Shown: positions 52,952 through 64,000 of the stretch, piece by piece
Position numbering within the stretch: position 1 is the stretch's first letter
Layout: every line of letters starts with the position of its first letter
Assembly (NCBI GenBank): GCA_009746045.1
Contig: RPFO01000080.1
Coordinates: 8,619,628 to 8,683,627 of the forward strand
Direction of reading: 5' to 3'
Origin: Mesostigma viride
Lineage: Eukaryota; Streptophyta; Mesostigmatophyceae; Mesostigmatales; Mesostigmataceae
DNA: 64,000 nucleotides
Notes under the pieces: model-generated
What the model saw: the letters and a program-made list of their open reading frames with translations, nothing else
The model's database searches: none
Told to the model about the DNA's origin: nothing
Position numbers and translations under genes: made by a program

Positions 52952-53658
52952 CGATTTGTAGGTGTCAGGCCATTTTTGGCCGCACAGGAGGCCATTTTTT
53001 GCCAAGTCCGGACCCGCTACGTGATTTTAGGCGGCAAAATACGCAAGCCCCACTGGCGCGCAAATTTCCCCGCCTGCTGGCTTAGGTGTAAAGCGCGAAT
53101 GCAACCTTACAAACTCAGTTTTGCAGCCCGCCTGCGGGCTGCGGTACATAAGAATCCACGACCATGCAGGGTATGTATGAGACATCTTGCCGGAAATTAC
53201 CACCATCATGATCATGCCGAATGCACGGCACCACATAAGTAAGGGCAAAGACAAGGTCGTTGAGGCCACAGGCAGTCTCGCTGCATGTGGCCTCCATGTT
53301 GTTATTATTCTTAACATGCAGGCCATTGACGGTAAATGAAGCTTCCCTCACGACTGTTCCCATGTTTCAGTTTTGTCACAGTCAAACGTGAAGCCGGCTC
53401 AATGGCAACTAAGTAACCCGCCAAAAAGAGAGCCGAAGTAAGAGGGTTAAAACACACATTTGTGGTACAAAATGCAGGCACTGCGTGGCTGCCCACGGCG
53501 TGTTTTGCAGCCCGCCTTTGTCCAAAATACTATCTGGCCTGGAAAATGGACTTTGGCCGGCTTTGACGCTGCAGATGGATCGGGCTTGACGAGAGCTGTC
53601 GAATGCCGTATAGAAGTCCGTCCGAGGAGGAGGTGGTGGGCTGCTAGCCTAATTCTAC

Positions 53659-53734
53659 CGTTAAGTTGCGTTCCCGCGTTAAGTTGCGGCGCCAAATTTT
53701 AGGGGGCGATCGCAACTTAACGCGGGAATGACTG
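53659..53734. mobile_element. Hairpin MITE, second copy
   Basis: TTCCCGCGTTAAGTTGCG at 53,671-53,688 pairs with 53,711-53,728 around a 22-base loop (GCGCC..GGGGGCGAT). The loop matches the copy at 52,828. The left outer end is truncated. Confidence 0.65.
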
Positions 53735-54309
53735 TACCATGCTGCATCAGAGTGCAGTGTAGGCTCGTCACGCAGCAGGCTTCGAGGTGGCCACGAGGGT
53801 TTGCCAGTAGGTTGCCACTTGCCACTTGTCGCATTCACGCAGCCTGCAAGCCAGACTCGTTCCCGCCATAAGGGGATTCCCAGAGCGCGGAGTATGCGGG
53901 GTCATAACTACGTAATAAAGCAGTTGATATACCGCAGGCCACTGAGGCCAGTGAGGCCACCCGACGCCACAGCCCACTAACGGGCAACGGCGTCGTGTTT
54001 GTAAGGGTAGCGTGCTGACTGTTACTTTGAGCATGCAATTAATTACCAAGCATTACATATGGGTAGGAAAATAGCCCCACGTTCAACAGGCGCGTCGGAA
54101 GTCGGAAGTTGAACCCCAGCGGCGCAGCCCCGTGCGCGAGACAACTACTTCGGTGGACTACTGCTGGTGTTATAACCAAGACGTGCACTTTGCAAGAGAC
54201 GTGCAGACGGGTCAGTGTAGGCGCCCGACCTGGAACATTGTTGGCAGCATCAGTATCGCTCTCAGAGCAATTTCTGTGTTCGACCAAGTTTCGCCATGCT
54301 TTAACGATA
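53735..54309. other. Upstream region of the MYND gene
   Basis: No coding exon recognised. The interval between the MITE and the ATG at 54,310 should hold the promoter and 5' UTR, but I see no clear TATA box or other element. Confidence 0.4.
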
Positions 54310-56270
54310 ATGCCGCAAACTACAGTCCAGTGCGCGAACGGTGGCTGCGGCAAGCCTGGTACCCAGGCATGCAGCAGGTGCCACGCTGTGTACTACTGTT
54401 CCAGAGTAAGTTGCTGACATGTTAAGCCAATAAATCAAAGCATTTCGCAAGTAAAAGCAATTTGTAGCCGTCTTTCTAGTACGGTTGGAGTATTTTCCCT
54501 AACATAATCTCGATTATGTGCTCGCGTCTTGAACCCAGCCCTTCGCTTTGTTGTTGATTCATCTTCAGCTAGAAACACCCTTTAGTTGCATTTCTCTGTC
54601 ATGTGTCAGTCCCTGCTGCCATTATGAATCTGGTTTTGTGGTCCTTGCATATTTGCCTAACCCGTATTTAATTCATGCCAGCCCCGGCTTCAGAGTTCTT
54701 GGACGGGGCCAGTTACCGATCCTCCGTGCACCCACCTTAACAAGAGCCGACTCAGCCGCCCATCTACCTACCCGCCTATCCCGCTTGTGTGAGGGCAGGT
54801 TTGTCATCGTACCACATCCTGGAATAATACATGTTTTTGTTTTGGGCATTGGGACTGCGTGTGCAGGAATGCCAACGCGCAAGCTACGGGATGCACAAGC
54901 GGCTCTGCCACTCTTTTTCGAGACACAATGAGTCGGCCGGACTCTGGGCCACGCTGGACGAAGCATCGGCCAGGGAGCTTGTCGCGAACGCCGCGCGGTG
55001 CCTGGACGACGAACGCGTGACACCAGCTGGCCGCGACTCGGGCGCCATCCTCGCCTTTTGCACGCTAGGGGTGTCAGCCCAGAGACCTGACAACGAGCGG
55101 CTCTTGGGGAAAGTCGGCGCCTGTGAGCTGTTGGTGCGCGCGTTGGACGCCACGCTCGCGGGCAGGCTTGCCGTCCCCCTCTGCCACTTATGTGCGGGCA
55201 TCATGTCGCTGACTAACACAAGCGTCAAGAACAAGCGGAGGTTTGGAGACGGCGGCGTGATACCCCGGCTGGCGCGAGTGTTGGCGGTGGCGAGCCGAGA
55301 GCATGACTGGCAGCTCATGGAGAAAGCCTGCCAGAGCGTGTACACGCTGGCGCTCACGGACCACTTCTGCCATTGCAACAAGTACGGCGAGGCAGGAATG
55401 CTCGAGGCGATCGGCCGATGTGTGGTCGTTGCGGCGGGCGCGACCCCGCTGGCGGATGCCTGTTACGCCGCATGCGATGCGTTGACGGCGCTTCACTATG
55501 CGGTGAAGGCTTGTGCCGACCCTGGATGCCAGAATAAACGACGGCTCGGCGCGGTGCCTGGTGTTCATGCCGCCTTGGACAACGTCCTTGAGCACGCGGT
55601 CACCTTGGGTGACCGCAAGCAGCTTCGCTCGGTCTGCGGTGCCATCTACGGTGTCACGGACTGCGCCGTGTACTCGAATTACAAGCAACCCCATGGCATG
55701 GCGACGCCGCGCGTGTTAGGCAACTTGGCGCGTGCCTTGGAGTTGGTCGTGCCGGCAGACAGCACGATGGATGATGCGGCCTTGCTGAACGATCCATGCC
55801 GCCCGCTGTGCGGCTCCCTTTTCACCCTGTTGCAGAGCACCTATCGCCCCGCGGGCTTGGCCGTCGGCCGGCCGTTTGGATTCGTGGTCGACCTCCAGCC
55901 CTCGTGTGCTCCCATCTGCGCTCTTTTGCGAGCCGCCAACCGGGAGAACGCTCGAGCGGGCAATCAGGTTGACATGCACAGGATAATGGCGCAAATTGAG
56001 GTTTTTTCGGCGTTCCATAGTCTGGCGGCCGATCTAGGGATTGTGCCCAAGCTGGTGGAGGCAGGTGCCTGTGAGCAGGTGATAGAGACGATGCGCCAGC
56101 TGCGATCGCGGGGTGATACTCGCCTGGAGCGCATATTGGAGTCGACGATCTGCATGCTGGCTACCGATGCGCGTGGCGTAATGCGTCTTGCGGCGGATGA
56201 GCAGGCGTATGCGGTGTTGGTCGTGTCTCTGGAGAGCATACTGGCGTGGGCGCTACGGTCTCCCGTCTAG
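54310..56270 (+). CDS. MYND zinc-finger protein with ARM-like repeats (two exons)
   Basis: Exons 54310-54405 and 54867-56270. The intron has a GTAAGT donor and a GTGTGCAG acceptor in phase 0, giving 499 residues. The junction restores a complete MYND finger: exon 1 ends CSRCHAVYYCSR and exon 2 starts ECQRASYGMHKRLC, so Cys/Cys..Cys/Cys..Cys/Cys..His/Cys ligands are all present in residues 8-46. MYND fingers bind proline-rich peptides in partner proteins. The remaining ~440 residues form alpha-helical repeats with recurring N(K/Y)-(R/K)-x-(F/L/Y)-G-(D/E)-x-G motifs (NKRRFGDGGVIPRLARVL, NKYGEAGMLEAIGRCV, NKRRLGAVPGVHAALDNV), like ARM repeats. No methyltransferase SET domain is seen. The exact partner and role are unknown, but MYND-ARM proteins are usually scaffolds. 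The gene is intact, unlike all its neighbours. Confidence 0.85.
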
Positions 56271-56275
56271 CCCCA

Positions 56276-57225
56276 ACTTGATCTCGAGCCAGGCTTGGAC
56301 ATCCTTAACGAGAAAGAGCACGGCGGGGTTAGACCTGGTTACCGCCCTTGCCGACCTGATTAATGCGGATGACACCACCCTCGTCGCGAGCCCCGAGCAC
56401 ATTCAGACCTGGCTGGACTGTCTGGGCCTAGAGGCGCGGGCGGTGGGGTTGGAGATTAGTGTCAAAACTGAGGCGATGGTGATTGGGGCCTCCAGTACAC
56501 CACCGCTGCCGCGCCTGCTCGACGGGACGGAGGTCCCGTTCCGCGACCGCTTCAAGCTGTTGGGGAGTTGGCTTCCTGACACTGCCGACGATGTGGACAC
56601 CCGCATCGGCCTGGCCTGGGCCAAGCTCCGTTCGCTCAAAACCTACTGGTGCTCGAAGGACCTGGGCGAGCACCGCAAGCGCATGCTCTTCAAGGTCCTC
56701 GTCCTCACGGTGCTCACGTATGGCGCCGAGGCGTGGACCATCCCACCCAAACTGGCAGCTAGGCTAGATGGCACGGTTTACAGGATGCTCCGACAGGTCC
56801 TTAACGTAGGGTTTTCCGAGCGTCCGTCATCAGAATCTTTGTATCAGGGCATGCCTCGTATTTCGGACGAGATTAGGCAGCGTAGGATAGCATTTGTAGG
56901 ACACCTTGCTCGCACCAACCAGGTCGACACCGCCCTTGGCCTGGCCGGCCCCCAGCGGCTTGGACAGCCAGGGCGACACATTCTGACCTGGCCTGGCCCC
57001 GAGGGCATTCCCAAAAGGGTAGGGAAACCTGTCACGAACTACACCCAGATGTTGCTGGACGACCTAGTGGTCCCAGCCCAGTTTGAGCACCGCATCCACT
57101 CTCTCTCCCGTCTTTGGACTGCCATGCAGGACAAGACGCGGTGGAAGAAGATTGTCAAGGCGCACACGCCCGACCCTGTGGGCAAGCCCCCTCCCCCCAA
57201 GCGGAGGCGGCGTTTTGATGAGTAA
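56276..57225 (+). pseudogene. LINE reverse transcriptase C-terminal half, uninterrupted frame
   Basis: A single frame from the region of the catalytic motif (LINADDTTLVASPEHIQTWL, where Tyr of YADD is replaced by Asn) to TAA at 57,223-57,225. It shows FKLLGSWLPDTADDVDTRIG, LFKVLVLTVLTYGAEAWTIP, RMLRQVLNVGFSERPSSES, DEIRQRRIAFVGHLARTNQ and a basic end (PPPPKRRRRFDE). The frame is continuous with the end of the MYND frame only through a different register, so no fusion protein is implied. Endonuclease and N-terminal RT are missing. The open frame suggests a fairly recent insertion. Confidence 0.8.
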
Positions 57226-57360
57226 GTAGTTAGCATTTTCTAGATAGCTTAGAGTTAGAATAGTTCGATCACGCGGCTTCCTCCACCCCATCCATCATGG
57301 AATATGTGCTACATGATCTCCCCACGGAGGCATGTTATAATTTAATTTAATTTAATTTAA
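56276..57360 (+). mobile_element. 5'-truncated LINE directly behind the MYND gene
   Basis: Starts six bases after the MYND stop codon, inside the RT domain. It ends with a CTCCCCACGGAG hairpin and a (TTTAA)n tail at 57,337-57,360. The right flank (from 57,361) is TTAA-element sequence. It is the best-kept copy of the subfamily that also occurs at 4,904-6,030. No target duplication could be recognised. Confidence 0.8.
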
Positions 57361-58209
57361 TCATCCCAAAACCAAGCTCAAACACACCCTAGAAAGCCAT
57401 ATCCACTAATCGCCCAACAAGGGTAACAACAGACAGTCCACAGAGAAAGCAGAATTATCATACATGCTGCTTGCCAAGGCTTCTTACCATGGTTACCTTG
57501 CCTTGCTAGCATATGAATTAGGGCTCTCCCATTTTAGTGGGAGAAAGGCCAACAAGACAACGATAACCCCTACCTACGTGCAGTTCCACCCATGCAGTAT
57601 GCCCCTCAGAAAAACCACTGCCACCTTTCTTTCCAGCGCAATTGTTTGCCAAGAAACAAACTCAAGCTTGTGAGCCTCTAACCACAATGAAGCCTCTGCT
57701 AAGAAAGGCCGCGTCAATATTCACACAAAACTGAGTGCTGTTAGCAATCTCCTTCCAAGAAACTACTCAGCAAATCCCTGACAACTTGACGATATGCCAT
57801 GGTCACGCTTTGACACGTCCCATGCAGCCATGCAACGTACATAAAAACCACTGAAAGGTGCCAGGAATCTGGCGATGCGCAGCACGGAATGGCATTATAC
57901 CTGGCGCTAACTGCACGGAAAGAAGCCGAAAACTTGCGTTGATAACCCATAAAGGAAGCGAAGCATCCATAGGGTCACGTTGAGCACACGATCGTACCAT
58001 TACCGACGTTGTCCTTCGCCCAGCGGCGAAAGAAAGAACAACCTTCCATGGAATAATAAGACGCGCATCCCGCCAGCCTGGAGAGTGTCTTACCGATCAT
58101 GAAGGAAATCTTGCCGAAACCCAGCAATTTTTTTAAAGCTTTACCAACAACAATGTAAACGCATCCTTGACGCTAGGTAAATCCCATAAAACCTGACAAT
58201 CACCGCCGC
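57361..58209. mobile_element. TTAA element 4, internal fragment
   Basis: Colinear with 51,401-52,229 of element 3 (from TCATCCCAAAACCAAGCTC to CCTGACAATCACCGCCGC) at a few percent divergence with small indels. The left side is cut by the LINE tail and the right side by the LTR at 58,210, so neither end of the transposon is present. Confidence 0.85.
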
Positions 58210-58989
58210 TGTAACGACTAAAAATGATCATCAACATCATCCACAGTCCAATATGAAAGATCTTTTACCTGGGTTGCTTTCCTGAGTCGCAGAACTTCAA
58301 GTATCCGAGCAACGTTGAGATGGAAATTCCACAGCACGTGATTTAGGGAATCACAACCCCTTGTAGACACAAAGACAAGCTCGTGTATAGACGGCCTCTG
58401 TGGAACTGAAGGTCGTCTATAGCCAAGGGGCTCTTATGGATTGGACAACAAAGCCAAGCTTTATTATACCATGGTGAATCAAAACCAACGTAGCAACAAT
58501 GGCGACCCCACGTCCTTGATATCGACGTGCTTGTCGAACTTGCTCCAACCTTAGCCTGAAGAGAACCAATCAGAACCATGGGATTCTATACAAGATCTTC
58601 GTATCCATCCTAGTCACACAGAACAGAACAACACCACACACAGCCTGGCAGAATCTTTCCATGAGATCCTAAATCTGTCGTAAGCACTGAAGTCCCAAAG
58701 GAGCATTTAAGACTCAATAGTACCAACTAACAAACTACAACCCCACGTGGATCAGGCCACGACCAATGAGGGCTCCTATCAGTAGTATCAGCCAACAAAC
58801 TACAACCCTACGTGGATCAGGCCACGACCAATGAGGGTTCCTATCAGTTGGTTGACAAAGTATCAGCTCCAAGTACCGTCGTCTTAGAAACCTCATAACT
58901 TTCTCAATACTGATCCAAAAGTCCTCAAATAAAAGCCAAACATTCACAAAACAAAGGATGTAACAACAAAGTCATTTTTGCTTGTTACA
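58210..58989 (-). repeat. LTR of a second retrotransposon (LTR-R2)
   Basis: A 780 bp sequence starting TGTAAC and ending GTTACA, inserted in TTAA fragment 4. On the minus strand it is preceded by a polypurine tract (TTTTGAGGGGGAGATA, 58,990-59,005). It is therefore the 3' LTR of a minus-strand element whose 5' side is beyond the window. It contains the 65 bp duplication annotated next. Confidence 0.75.
58726..58855. repeat. 65 bp tandem duplication inside LTR-R2
   Basis: CAAACTACAACCC..ACGTGGATCAGGCCACGACC..GAGGG.TCCTATCAG occurs at 58,731 and again at 58,796. The period is 65 bases, with two or three substitutions. Each unit contains a CCACGTGG-like E-box/G-box word. Confidence 0.8.
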
Positions 58990-59348
58990 TATCTCCCCCT
59001 CAAAACTGGACCTCCCAGGTCCAATAGCCAACTCTTGAAGGCAGAGGAACATTGAACAGAAATCCACCATCTCTTGGGAAAAGCAGATGGGTTTTTACAT
59101 CCCTGGAAACAGGGCCTCCTATCTCATAAACATCTAGTCACAGGTTTCTACAGCAGACAAGTCACTACCTTATCTACTATAAATCCAGATAAACACATCT
59201 CATAATACAAGGTCTTCCATTCAGCATCCTGGAACCTGGAACTCTGGACTGGAACATCAGAACTGGACTGGAGCCCCCCCATCATCCATCCTGGAATCCC
59301 CCCCTCACACCACAATCCAAAGCCCCCTTTCCTTCTCAGCCCTGTTCC

Positions 59349-60162
59349 TCACAGGCTATACCAATCCCCATTCAGGCCATCCTTGCCCTTGAGTCCACCC
59401 ATGGGAAACTGCTCCACCATGTGGGCCAACTCTGGCCAGTCCCTGCTGACCTGCAACACCACGCAAGTCTCAGCAGCTCCTGCCACCATCTGGGCAGCAT
59501 AGCGAAGGCATGCCCCTGGATAGGAGAAGAGCACCACAGACTGACTCTCAGGGTCCATCACCCAAGTAGAGGACGTCTTGTGCCTGCTCACCCATGATCT
59601 GTACGCCCACCAGAACTGCAGAAAGGTCTTGACCACCGACCACTTAGCACCTATCAGAGGCACCAGCACCCTTAGTGGCGTCTGACGGATCTTAAGTTCC
59701 ACAGTGTACTTGGGCAACCCTGGATGGCAAAAGAGGTTAGAAGTCTCCAAAGGAAAACACCTTCTGGCAGAGCTGGAGGAAGAAGGAACCAAATCAAAGG
59801 CACCCTTCTGAACTGAAAACTCCAACAGCTCCATGTAGGAAGCCTCTCCCATACTCACTGGCTGCAACTGAGTAAATGCCTCCTTCAAGGCCTCAGGTAA
59901 GGCTGCCAGCATGACCGGCCCCTCAGCAGGCCTCATGTCAATCTCAGGTCCTGGTGACAATGCATACATCCTACGCAGCAGATGAGCCACAAAAAGGGGA
60001 GCCACTCTCATACAGGCTTGTGTGCAGCTGAGATAGGACCTCCTCCACATAGCCTTCAGAGCTCACCTCCCCCTCCTCTCTGTTGAGTGCAGCCAACGCC
60101 TTGGCCAAAGTCTCATAGTGGTCACAGGGGCCCGTGCAGTTCCTATGATCCACATAGGCCAC
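59349..60162 (-). pseudogene. 3' ORF of LTR-R2, unrecognised, one frame break
   Basis: The minus-strand start at 60,162 gives MAYVDHRNCTGPCDHYETLA, then EVLSQLHTSLYESGSPF. A one-base shift near 59,985-60,000 leads into a longer frame (AHLLRRMYALSPGPEIDMRP, LKIRQTPLRVLVPLIGAKWS, FLQFWWAYRSWVSRHKTSST) that stops at 59,349. It lies directly upstream of the polypurine tract, the same position as the extra ORF of LTR-R1. I see no clear sequence similarity between the two, no signal peptide and no membrane anchor. Function unknown. Confidence 0.5.
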
Positions 60163-60890
60163 TCAGCAGCACCAAGGTAGAAACCTCCAGGTATATACTA
60201 TTGGTCTGGTACACGAAGACGTGCATGCAGAACATGACCCACGTGTCTTAATCATACCAGGAATCAAGCCCTAGGTGAACCACTCCATATGTCGAGGGTA
60301 CAACACAGAAGTCACTCTCCATGTGCCATCCAAGCTCAGATCCCCTCAACCATCCTCAGAAACTGGTCACCAAAATCTGGATGTCATCTCAGCTTAGTCC
60401 AACCAAACTCCCACCAGAGTCCATCCCACTCAACTCAGATCCCCGTCGGATTCAATGAGTCCACATGAATCCAAGAAGGAGTAAACAGGATCAAGGCACC
60501 TAAGCCAAACAAGGCGAGGCCACTCCATGTTCTGGGACACCACCCTCCCTCAGCTAGAGTCCACGGGTGAAAGACAAGCCTGACATTCCCAGGGATAACG
60601 GGTCATCCACAGGGATCCATGCCACGAAATACTGACAACTCTCACTGCTTGATCAGGGCAGGAAGCAGAGTGTCATGTAGCAAGGCTAACCCTCTATACA
60701 GCGAACCCCACAAAACTAACTGGGCTGCCAGGGTCCAAGGCTCATCAAAGCTAGTCACCACAGCACACCCAAAGATTCCAGCCCTTCTCAAGGGAAGAGG
60801 TAGTCAGGGACAGATGCTGTATCACCACAACAGAGTGGCAGGTAACCGAGCCATAATAAATCCCCAATCCATCCCAACTGGGGACCTCCC

Positions 60891-61214
60891 TCAGATCACC
60901 AACAGGTCATAGCAGGCTGGGTGGATTCCAAGAATGCTCAATCCTAACACAGGGGCTGGCGTGAGCTTCTGCTGCAGCAAGTCCAAGGCCTGCTGACACC
61001 CGTCAGTCCACGCAAACTGGAACGAGGAAACGTCAACAGCGCCCCAGGTGGAAGTGCAGTCACCAAGAGGCAGGAGCAATCCAGCAGGAAGACGTCGCCA
61101 ACAGGGTCGCCTCAGGAAGATCAAGGGTATCTCAGAAGTACACCCATGATGAAGAGAGGCCGTGGACAGGGTTGTCACCAGTGGGTACCCGCCAGCAGGT
61201 TGGGGAGGTGCCAC
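60891..61214 (-). pseudogene. pol (reverse transcriptase) fragment of LTR-R2
   Basis: The minus strand carries SSFQFAWTDGCQQALDLLQQ and KLTPAPVLGL. This is the conserved block linking RT thumb to RNase H in gypsy pol. The expected RNase H start with its Asp (..YTDAS) is not found after it, so the gene is broken here. Confidence 0.55.
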
Positions 61215-64000
61215 AAAGCACAGCCAAAATAGCCCACCGATGGCCAGCGAAACCAGGATACCACATAGTCAGGGATCTATGAGGTGAGCCCGACAGGATG
61301 AACTGAAATCCCAGGGTGAATCCACGCTATGATCCTCACAGATCTCCTCCCCACCAGAACAAAATTCCCCCCCTCCAGTCGCACCAAAGGAGTGAGAGTG
61401 AGGTAAAGCCACATCTCCTTAGTAGCTAGTACACTCAAACCCATAGCCAGTGGCCTATGATAATCACAAGGCACACTATTTCTCCATAAGATGCCTGGGA
61501 AAACCATCCACAGCCTTGAGAGGGATAGCAGAAGATCAGTAATGCCTCACCAGCATTATGAACGGTATGCCCCAACTTGTAAATCGTAGCACACGCTACC
61601 CCCATGCAAGGGCTAGGTGCAGCCCAATCCCCTGCACGCCCTGCTCCCCACACAAATCCCCCTCAGCATAACTGGTAAACTGGAGACTACCAGCATGCCT
61701 AATAATTCCACCCCTCTGCGTAGAATAAGCTGTAATAATCCTGGTATCAGCTTCCCAAGATTGACAGCATGACCTAGCAGGAACAAACGCCATGGGATAC
61801 GCATGAAGACAGAGGCCCAGCCAACCAGAGAAGGGTGGGGGAGGCAAGTCTCTCAGCCCACTAAACCACTGGTGGCCTGCAGGGTCGCTCTATTAAGACG
61901 TCCTATGCACCTCATGACTAAAGATGGGGTGGGAACTACAGCATCCAAGACAGAGTTGCATACAAGGCAGCTTGAGAGCAGACTGAAAGCAATCACCAAT
62001 CAGCCAACTGATGTGCCCAAGCTTGGCAGGGCCCCAGCAACAAAAATCACTCCCCGCATCCATCCAGGTGGCACTACCATGCAAGGTAATGTGGGCATTA
62101 GGATCGAAGGAGCCCAAGACAAGGTTGCACAAGTAGGGCAGCGTAAGGGTATGCTGGATGAGGCCATCAGTCATCAAACAGATACACCCTCAGCTTGGCA
62201 GGGCCCTAGCAAGTAGACTGAACCATGTCCCCCTAGTCAAAGCATGGAAAGTAGTATCCATGTCCGTGGACCACGTAGACTGCCAAATGGTATTAATGTC
62301 AGTGTACCACGGATACTGATGCACATGAGGCAGGTTGTAAGGGTGGTAGAGGGCTGAATGGGTCCCCCAACTAACCCACACCTCTAAGCTCATGTGAGCC
62401 CCCGCCCAGCACCAAGTAGTCCAACTCCTCAATTAAGAGTCAACGGAGTGGGCATCATTGTCATCACTGTCATGCCAAAGATTCCATCCTGCCCCACAGT
62501 TGTAGCTCCGTTGATCCCGCCCATCATCCAACCAACAAGGACATCCTACCCACGCAAACATGATGCCAGACCCCCCGTGCAAGCAGTCCCATTCATACAA
62601 CCATCATGCTGTGCAAGCAATCAGCTCAAGGGCGGATGGTGTACTATCAAGACAACAAGCCATCCTGGCACCATGCAAGCAAGAATAAGTCCATAGCAGG
62701 GCAAAGCAAGGGTAGGAGGTTACTCATCTGCACAAGGCTGGCTTGATGTCCACCAGCAGGCAGGACCCAGCACTGCGTCAGGAGCAGGCACCAGCATTAC
62801 AGATACTCGTCACTTGGGCGTCCCCAAGTCACCAGAGTCGCCAGCGGCCACCATGCAGTGCTTGCAGTCGCCACCACGAGTGCTCTCAGGCCCCACCATG
62901 AGTGCTGGTAGTCGCCACCAGGAGTGCTGGCACTCGTCACCATGAGTGCTTGCAGTTGCCACCAACAGCACTAGTCCACTACCAGGGTACTCTCCAACGT
63001 AGCCTCCATGCACCATGCCCGCCATAGACATGTTTCCAATCCCCCACTGGCCTCAAGCCCCCAAGAGGCTACTGCCACCACGCCCAATCAGCGTTGGACC
63101 ACCCCCACATGTGGGTATCCAACACAGCTGTTGCCTGACTGTACAACCAAGACTAGCTGCTTGCGCCGATCACGCTATGGGGAAGTGACTAAGCTGCTTT
63201 ATGGAGGCCTGGGACGGACACCAATGAGCCTGGCTCCAGAAGCTGCTTGGAAGAAGGACCACATGCTGTCAACTGCCCGGACTAAACGTCAATCAGGCTG
63301 CAGGAAGGAGCCAGCACTCTTCACTATGGCACTCAGAAAACTGCCTAGTAGGCAAGCCACAGACTGCCAACCTATTAAGATAGCAGACTCGAACAGGGCT
63401 ACTACCAAGTGCCAGGTAGCCAGAACTCCTAAGCCGGAGGAACACAAGGGCCTGAGGTGTCCAACAGCCAGCAGAATTGCCCAAAAATCGAAAAAATGGG
63501 CCTAAAAACGCCTTGACCAGTGTCAAAAATTCTGATCTGAGAACTATATCAGATATATTCACAGATAAGAACTATGACAGCAGCCCTGGTGTCCATACTT
63601 GCTGTCCTAGTGCACCTCCTAGGCCCAACAGGGACCATCTGCCAACAAGCAGTGGTAACCATCCTGTCCTGGGAGAAGTAAATGCGTGGTCACAATGGTC
63701 TGGCGCAGGTAAGGGCCCCAACTGGCAAGTGACCCACACCCCACTTGTAAAGGGACATTGTCAAGCAAGTGGTCCACCCCCTCTGGGAACATGTGTCAAA
63801 GGACACCGTCTAGCAAGTGGGCAACCCATGCAAGAGACACCTGGCAACTCATGGGTGCACGTGTGATACCCTCTAGGGGACAACCCACTGCAGGTATCCC
63901 GATGTCCCCTGATGTGGTGGCATCTACCATGCCATATGCCTCCATGATAGCATCTGGCACCCTTTGGCAGACCTGGGATATCCACTCCCCCGCAGAAATT
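61215..64000. other. Decayed retrotransposon interior or unassigned
   Basis: No intact gene on either strand. Moderate-length open frames (for example 61,803-62,216 +, 63,008-63,505 +) have no recognisable domains. It is probably the remaining LTR-R2 interior. Confidence 0.4.
62829..62965. repeat. Degenerate ~24 bp tandem repeat
   Basis: Variants of AGTCGCCACCA.GAGTGCT recur about six times with different spacing words. It lies inside the presumed LTR-R2 interior. Confidence 0.6.

Larger units (their letters stand above)
58990..64000 (-). mobile_element. LTR-R2 internal region, decayed, runs off the window
   Basis: Minus-strand polypurine tract, then from the 3' end an ORF of about 270 residues (60,162-59,349), fragments of pol (61,214-60,891) and long stretches without intact frames. 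The pol fragment FQFAWTDGCQQALDLLQQKL followed by TPAPVLGL is the RT thumb/connection signature of Ty3/gypsy elements. I could not recognise integrase, protease or gag in what remains. How far the element extends beyond the window is unknown. Confidence 0.55.

Noticed and set aside
1-64000. tRNA, rRNA or other structured RNA genes
   Set aside because: I looked for tRNA-like arms and B-box words and for rRNA cores on both strands and saw none that I could support by reading alone. A covariance-model scan would settle this.

Overview
The window looks like nuclear DNA of a microbial eukaryote, most likely a green alga. It has spliced host genes with GT-AG introns, very GC-rich exons, and dense, nested transposons of eukaryotic type (LINEs, LTR retrotransposons, CACTA, TTAA-target elements, MITEs). 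One host gene resembles the centrosome protein CEP192/SPD-2, which favours an organism with centrioles or flagella. The species cannot be named from the sequence alone.

Only two host genes are clear. The first (about 10.6-20.5 kb, + strand, five or more exons) encodes a protein of about 2,450 residues with several ASH/MSP-like beta domains separated by long low-complexity stretches. The second (54.3-56.3 kb, + strand, two exons) encodes a 499-residue protein with an N-terminal MYND zinc finger and ARM-like repeats. A third, very tentative, small membrane-protein exon lies at 8.5-8.65 kb on the - strand.

The rest is mostly mobile DNA. 0.5-6 kb holds decayed LINE copies, and 9.3-10.1 kb a MITE. 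21.2-31.2 kb is a nested stack. A minus-strand LINE that encodes only ORF1 is split by an 8.4 kb TTAA-flanked transposon, and that transposon carries a second ORF1-only LINE and a 4.2 kb CACTA element. A 480 bp CACTA-ended MITE sits in the right half of the split LINE. 31.5-46.5 kb is a 13 kb Ty3/gypsy-type retrotransposon with 543 bp LTRs, inserted in a CCAT microsatellite that probably grew from a LINE 3' UTR. It carries gag, protease, RT, RNase H, integrase and a chromodomain-like tail. It also has a separate small ORF with an RNase H1 hybrid-binding (viroplasmin-like) domain upstream of gag, an unrecognised ORF between integrase and the 3' LTR, and a second TTAA element just before gag.

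47-50.7 kb is a cluster of truncated or inverted LINE copies. 50.7-52.5 kb is a third TTAA element, and 52.8-53.7 kb holds small hairpin MITEs. After the MYND gene come a 5'-truncated LINE, a fragment of a fourth TTAA element, and then the 3' LTR (58,210-58,989) and decayed internal region of a minus-strand LTR retrotransposon that runs off the window end.

The relationships are consistent. LINE subfamilies share a small hairpin and short tandem-repeat tails at their 3' ends, so the ORF1-only elements probably borrow the machinery of the RT-coding LINEs. The TTAA elements have no visible transposase and probably depend on a partner outside the window.
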